A DNA stretch of 64,000 nt, from assembly GCA_963729935.1 (NCBI GenBank), contig CAVSPW010000005.1, positions 868,001-932,000 on the forward strand, in the 5' to 3' direction. A program made the translations under genes and the position numbers. Below, piece by piece: positions 61,045 through 64,000 of this stretch. The notes beneath the pieces are model-generated. The model saw nothing but the letters and a program-made list of their open reading frames with translations. It searched no databases and was not told the DNA's origin. This DNA is from CAIKMD01 sp963729935 (GTDB lineage: Bacteria > Pseudomonadota > Alphaproteobacteria > ATCC43930 > CGMCC-115725). Position 1 is the first letter of the stretch. Every line of letters begins with the position of its first letter.

Positions 61045-61749
61045 ATGTCCCAGCCCAACTGCGCTTCCCCTCCCCCCCCGCTTTCCACCGGCTTTGCCGG
61101 AAGCGGCCTTGCGTGCCGGCGCGGCGAGCGGCTCATCTTTACGCGGCTCGGGTTCAGCCTCGCGCCGGGCGGCGCGCTCATTCTCGTCGGCCCCAATGGC
61201 AGCGGGAAATCGAGCCTGTTGCGCGTGATGGCGGGACTGACGCCGCCCGCCCATGGAAAGCTTTCCTGGGACGGCGCCGACATCGCCGAGGATCGCGAGG
61301 CGCATCGCGCGCGGCTTCATTTCATCGGCCACGCCGATGCCTTGAAGCCCGTGCTCTCGGCCGAGGAGATATTACGCTTCTGGGCCGGGATGCGCACCGC
61401 GCCCTCCGACCAAGCGCCGGCCGACATCGCCGCGGCGCTCGCGCAATTCGGGCTCGGAGCGGCGGCGTCATTGCCCTGCCGCTATCTCTCGGCCGGGCAA
61501 AGGCGCCGGCTCGCGCTCGCGCGGCTTCTCGCCAGCCCGGCCGCTTTGTGGCTGCTCGACGAGCCCATGACCGGGCTCGACAGCGAAGCCGCCGCGCAGC
61601 TTCTTGCCGCCATCGGGGCGCATTGCCGCGGCGGCGGATGCGTCGTCCTCTCGACTCACACGCCGCTCGATCTCGCCGACGCCGTATTCCTGTCGCTCGC
61701 CGATTTTCGCCCCACGCGGCAGGAGATGGCCGCCGAGATCGCGGCATGA
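61045..61749 (+). CDS. ccmA: Cytochrome c maturation ABC ATPase
   Basis: A 234-residue ATPase that works with CcmB to release holo-CcmE during c-type cytochrome assembly. Walker A is GPNGSGKSS, the signature is YLSAGQRRRLALARLL, Walker B WLLDEPMTGLD and the H-loop STHTPLDL. The short size and the FTRLGFSLAPGGALILV start are those of CcmA. ATG 61045 was chosen; upstream codons run through the intergenic hairpins. It overlaps ccmB as ATGA. Confidence 0.95.
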   Translation: MSQPNCASPPPPLSTGFAGSGLACRRGERLIFTRLGFSLAPGGALILVGPNGSGKSSLLRVMAGLTPPAHGKLSWDGADIAEDREAHRARLHFIGHADALKPVLSAEEILRFWAGMRTAPSDQAPADIAAALAQFGLGAAASLPCRYLSAGQRRRLALARLLASPAALWLLDEPMTGLDSEAAAQLLAAIGAHCRGGGCVVLSTHTPLDLADAVFLSLADFRPTRQEMAAEIAA

Positions 61750-62411
61750 ACAAGTTCTTCCTCCTCGTCGCTCGCGATCTCCGGCTGGCGCTGCGCCAGG
61801 GCGGCGACGCCGCGATGGTCATCGGCTTTTTCGTGCTGACGGTCATTCTCTTCCCGTTCGGCGTCGGCCCTGAGCCCGAATTGTTGCAGCGCATCGCCGC
61901 CGGGATCATCTGGGTGACGGCGCTCTTGGCGGCGCTTTTGTCTTTGGAGCGGCTCTTTCAAGGGGATTACGAGGATGGCAGTCTCGAGGCCTTGACCCTC
62001 TTGCCCCTGCCGCTCGAAGCGCAGGTCCTCGCCAAATGTCTGGCGCATTGGCTCGTCACCGGATTGCCGCTCACCCTGGTGGCGCCGCTTCTGGCGCTGT
62101 TGCTGCATCTGGACGTCGAAGGCTATCCCGCCTTGATCCTGGGCATGGCGATCGGAACGCCGATCCTCAGTTTGCTGGGCGCGATCGGCGCGGCATTGTG
62201 TCTCGGCGCGCGACGCGGCGGTGTCCTGTTGTCACTGCTGGTGCTGCCGCTCTATATCCCCGTCCTGATTTTCGGCGTCGCCGCGATCGAGGCCGAAATT
62301 TCAGGACTGGGCGCAAGGCCGCATCTCCTCCTGCTGGCGGCGCTGCTGGTCACAGCCTTGGCCCTGGTTCCTTTTGCCGCTGCCGCGGCATTGCGCCAGG
62401 CGGTAGAATAA
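61746..62411 (+). CDS. ccmB: Haem exporter protein CcmB
   Basis: A 221-residue membrane protein with six helices. Family marks are LLVARDLRLALRQGGDAA at the N-terminus, FPFGVGPEPELLQRIAAGIIWVTALLAALLSLERLF (quoted in part) and DGSLEALTLLPLPLEAQVLAKCLAHW. It forms the CcmAB complex in the inner membrane. Its stop is 26 bases from the ccmC GTG/ATG region. Confidence 0.96.
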   Translation: MNKFFLLVARDLRLALRQGGDAAMVIGFFVLTVILFPFGVGPEPELLQRIAAGIIWVTALLAALLSLERLFQGDYEDGSLEALTLLPLPLEAQVLAKCLAHWLVTGLPLTLVAPLLALLLHLDVEGYPALILGMAIGTPILSLLGAIGAALCLGARRGGVLLSLLVLPLYIPVLIFGVAAIEAEISGLGARPHLLLLAALLVTALALVPFAAAAALRQAVE

Positions 62412-62446
62412 TCATCGTTTGAGCGGCGTTTGTCAGAGTGGTTGCC

Positions 62447-63169
62447 ATGTTCCGCCTCGCCAATCCAAACCGTTTCATGAGCTGGTCGTCGAAACTGCTG
62501 CCCTGGTGCGCGGTTGCCACCGCGATCCTTCTTGGGATCGGAACCTGGCTCGCGCTCTTTGTCGCGCCGCCCGACTATCAGCAGGGCGAGGCGGTTCGCA
62601 TCATGTATGTCCATGTCCCGGCGGCGTGGATGGCGAGTTTCGTCTATGCGGTGATGGCGGTCTCGAGCGCCGTCGCGCTCATCTGGCGGCATCCGCTCGC
62701 CGACATCGCGGCAAGGGAAGCCGCGCCCCTGGGCGCGGGTTTCACCCTTGTCTGCCTGGTTTCCGGCTCGCTTTGGGGCAAGCCCATGTGGGGCACCTAT
62801 TGGGTCTGGGACGCGCGGCTCACCTCGGTGCTGGTCTTGTTCTTCCTCTATCTGGGCTATATCGCGCTGGTGAACGCTTTCGATGAGCCGACGCGCGGCA
62901 ATCGCGCGGGCGCGATCCTGGCGCTCGTCGGCGCCGTCAACCTGCCGATCATCAAATTCTCGGTCGATTGGTGGAACACGCTGCACCAACCGGCGAGCGT
63001 CTTCCGGCTCGGCGGGCCGACGATTGCGCCCTCGATGCTGTGGCCGCTGCTCGTCATGGCCTTGGGCTTCACGCTCTTCTTCGTCACGCTTTTGCTTTTG
63101 CGCATGCGCAGCGCGCTGATGGCGGCGAAGCTGCGCGCCTTGCGGATTCAGCAAAGCGTGGCTGCGTGA
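62447..63169 (+). CDS. ccmC: Haem handling protein CcmC
   Basis: A 240-residue membrane protein with six helices that hands haem to CcmE. The tryptophan-rich motif is WGTYWVWDARLTS, and the flanking haem-ligand histidines are in MYVHVPAAWM and WWNTLHQPASV. ATG 62447 is used; a GTG three codons upstream (62438) is also possible. CcmD starts one base after the stop. Confidence 0.95.
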   Translation: MFRLANPNRFMSWSSKLLPWCAVATAILLGIGTWLALFVAPPDYQQGEAVRIMYVHVPAAWMASFVYAVMAVSSAVALIWRHPLADIAAREAAPLGAGFTLVCLVSGSLWGKPMWGTYWVWDARLTSVLVLFFLYLGYIALVNAFDEPTRGNRAGAILALVGAVNLPIIKFSVDWWNTLHQPASVFRLGGPTIAPSMLWPLLVMALGFTLFFVTLLLLRMRSALMAAKLRALRIQQSVAA

Positions 63170-63170
63170 G

Positions 63171-63336
63171 ATGGCGGCGATCGATCACTTTCTTGCGATG
63201 GGCGGCTATGCGCGTTTCGTGTGGCCGGCCTTTGCCATGGCGGTGATTGTCTTGGGCGGGTTGCTCGTCCAGAAGTCTCGTCACTTACAGGAAGCGGCAA
63301 CGCGAATTAGAGGCGGCGGAAAAGCAGCGTCGATGA
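63171..63336 (+). pseudogene. ccmD: CcmD with apparent one-base insertion; reads into CcmE
   Basis: The frame begins MAAIDHFLAMGGYARFVWPAF, the normal single-helix CcmD, which stabilises the CcmABC complex. As written the frame does not stop but continues in phase into ccmE. If one base is removed near 63270-63276 (in CAGAAGTC), the second frame reads VTYRKRQRELEAAEKQRR and ends at TGA 63334-63336, overlapping the ccmE ATG as ATGA. That tail is the canonical CcmD end. So either a sequencing error, a real frameshift or a natural CcmD-CcmE fusion is present. Confidence 0.75.
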
Positions 63337-63800
63337 CCAGGAAACGCCGGCGTCTTTATGTCGTCCTCGGCGGGCTGGCGCTCCTCGGCGTCGCCACCGC
63401 CCTGGTGCTGTCGGCCTTCAGCGACAATCTCGTCTTCTTTTACAGCCCGAGCGACATCATCGCGAAACACGTGCCGGATGGACGCAGCATCCGCATCGGC
63501 GGCCTCGTCGAACAGGGCAGCGTCAAGCGGGAGACCGATGGCAGGACGCTCGATTTCAGCGTGACCGACGGCAATCACGCCGTGCCCGTAACCTATCAGG
63601 GCGACGTGCCCGATCTTTTCCGCGAGGGCCAGGGCGTCGTCGCCGAAGGCAAGCTCGAGCACGGCACCTTTCGCGCCGCCAGCGTGCTCGCCAAGCATGA
63701 CGAGAAATATATGCCGCCCGAAGTGGTCGATGCGCTGAAGCGCTCCGGCCATTGGCGGGAGACGGCGGCGCCGGCGAAACCCGGCAAGGGAAATCCATGA
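63333..63800 (+). CDS. ccmE: Haem chaperone CcmE
   Basis: A 155-residue protein with an N-terminal membrane anchor (LYVVLGGLALLGVATALVL) and a periplasmic OB-fold. It binds haem covalently through the histidine in LAKHDEKYMPPE and passes it to CcmF. Other marks are IRIGGLVEQGSVKR and GDVPDLFREGQGVVAEG. The ATG 63333 lies in frame with the ccmD reading frame as given, but has its own start in the usual ATGA overlap. Its stop overlaps the ccmF start. Confidence 0.93.
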   Translation: MTRKRRRLYVVLGGLALLGVATALVLSAFSDNLVFFYSPSDIIAKHVPDGRSIRIGGLVEQGSVKRETDGRTLDFSVTDGNHAVPVTYQGDVPDLFREGQGVVAEGKLEHGTFRAASVLAKHDEKYMPPEVVDALKRSGHWRETAAPAKPGKGNP

Positions 63801-64000
63801 TCGCCGAGCTCGGCCATTTCACGCTCGTCCTCGCGCTCTGCCTCGCTTTGGCTCAAGCGTCGCTGCCGCTCTGGGGCGCGGCGCGCGGCCATGCCGGGTT
63901 GATGGCGGTCGGTCAAAGCGCGGCGGTCACGCAATTCATTCTCATCGCGATCTCGTTCCTGGCGCTCGTCCACGCCTATGTCGTGTCGGATTTCTCGGTC
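63797..64000 (+). CDS. ccmF: Haem lyase subunit CcmF, N-terminal part
   Basis: The first 68 codons of ccmF; the gene continues beyond the window. The start IAELGHFTLVLALCLALAQ and the second helix FILIAISFLALVHAYVVSD are those of CcmF, the large membrane protein that ligates haem to apocytochrome c with CcmH. Its ATG overlaps the ccmE stop (ATGA). The remaining ccm genes presumably follow. Confidence 0.95.
   Translation, partial: MIAELGHFTLVLALCLALAQASLPLWGAARGHAGLMAVGQSAAVTQFILIAISFLALVHAYVVSDFSV

Noticed and set aside
1..64000. CRISPR array, insertion sequence, integrase or prophage
   Set aside because: No regularly spaced direct repeats, transposase, integrase or phage structural genes were seen anywhere in the window.

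Overview
The window looks like a chromosomal segment of a high-GC alphaproteobacterium, probably Rhodospirillales or a close relative. Supporting signs are the long-form dCTP deaminase tail, PleC/DivJ-type kinase signatures, the Suv3-type helicase / S4 / FdxA / CarD gene set, the compact ccmABCDEF locus and CtrA-like TTAA-N7-TTAA sites. There is no phage, IS element, CRISPR array or rRNA operon. One tRNA is present, tRNA-Arg(CCT).

Region 1 (1-7721), signalling. After the end of dcd come a cytoplasmic REC-PAS-histidine kinase, a YoaK-type membrane protein, and a 936-residue hybrid kinase with the layout of RpfC (membrane sensor, HisKA, HATPase, REC, Hpt). Facing it are an HpcH/HpaI aldolase and a crotonase-fold protein that reads as the DSF fatty-acid signal synthase RpfF, with both catalytic glutamates kept. 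This is the best candidate for a little-described system here: a DSF-type quorum-sensing locus in an alphaproteobacterium, without RpfG in view, and with CtrA-like sites upstream of both the first kinase and rpfF.

Region 2 (7722-10786), decaying genes. A nitroreductase is followed by a two-gene chromate transporter whose second half carries an in-frame stop. Next is a collapsed remnant of an iorAB-type molybdenum hydroxylase that has lost cluster ligands, the catalytic glutamate and most of the large subunit.

Region 3 (10787-24513), envelope and stress. It holds an acyltransferase, the otsB-GH15-otsA trehalose operon, proline iminopeptidase, a PagL-like lipid A deacylase, a DHA2 exporter, a flavin monooxygenase-like protein, MtgA, and a NEW3 protein with an ABC-2 exporter.

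Region 4 (24584-33594), aromatic catabolism. A Rieske O-demethylase-like enzyme, a minus-strand pcaD-pcaC-ligI-ligA-ligB-ligC run, a MetE-like methyltransferase, an aromatic-acid transporter and an amidohydrolase lie together. The operon mixes protocatechuate 4,5-cleavage enzymes with two homologues of the 3,4-cleavage (beta-ketoadipate) route.

Region 5 (33867-41540) holds two secreted Ig-like proteins, the tRNA, an AlkA-type glycosylase, an MHS transporter, and a fdxA-carD-phosphatase-nuclease run. The phosphatase has lost nearly all of its metal ligands.

Region 6 (41568-50233) is a surface-glycan island (FkbM methyltransferase, glycosyltransferases, ArnC-like and PMT-like enzymes, sugar aminotransferase and epimerase), with greB inside it. 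It lies between fdxA and the S4/helicase pair, which are commonly adjacent in alphaproteobacteria.

Region 7 (50300-64000) contains an extensin-like lipoprotein, S4 protein, Suv3-type helicase, glycine-zipper protein, PH-domain protein, htpG, a DUF1223 protein, acnA and the start of the cytochrome c maturation operon. The acnA-ccmA gap holds an orphan terminator and a second hairpin with C-rich loops, a candidate small RNA. The ccmD frame runs into ccmE, apparently because of one extra base.
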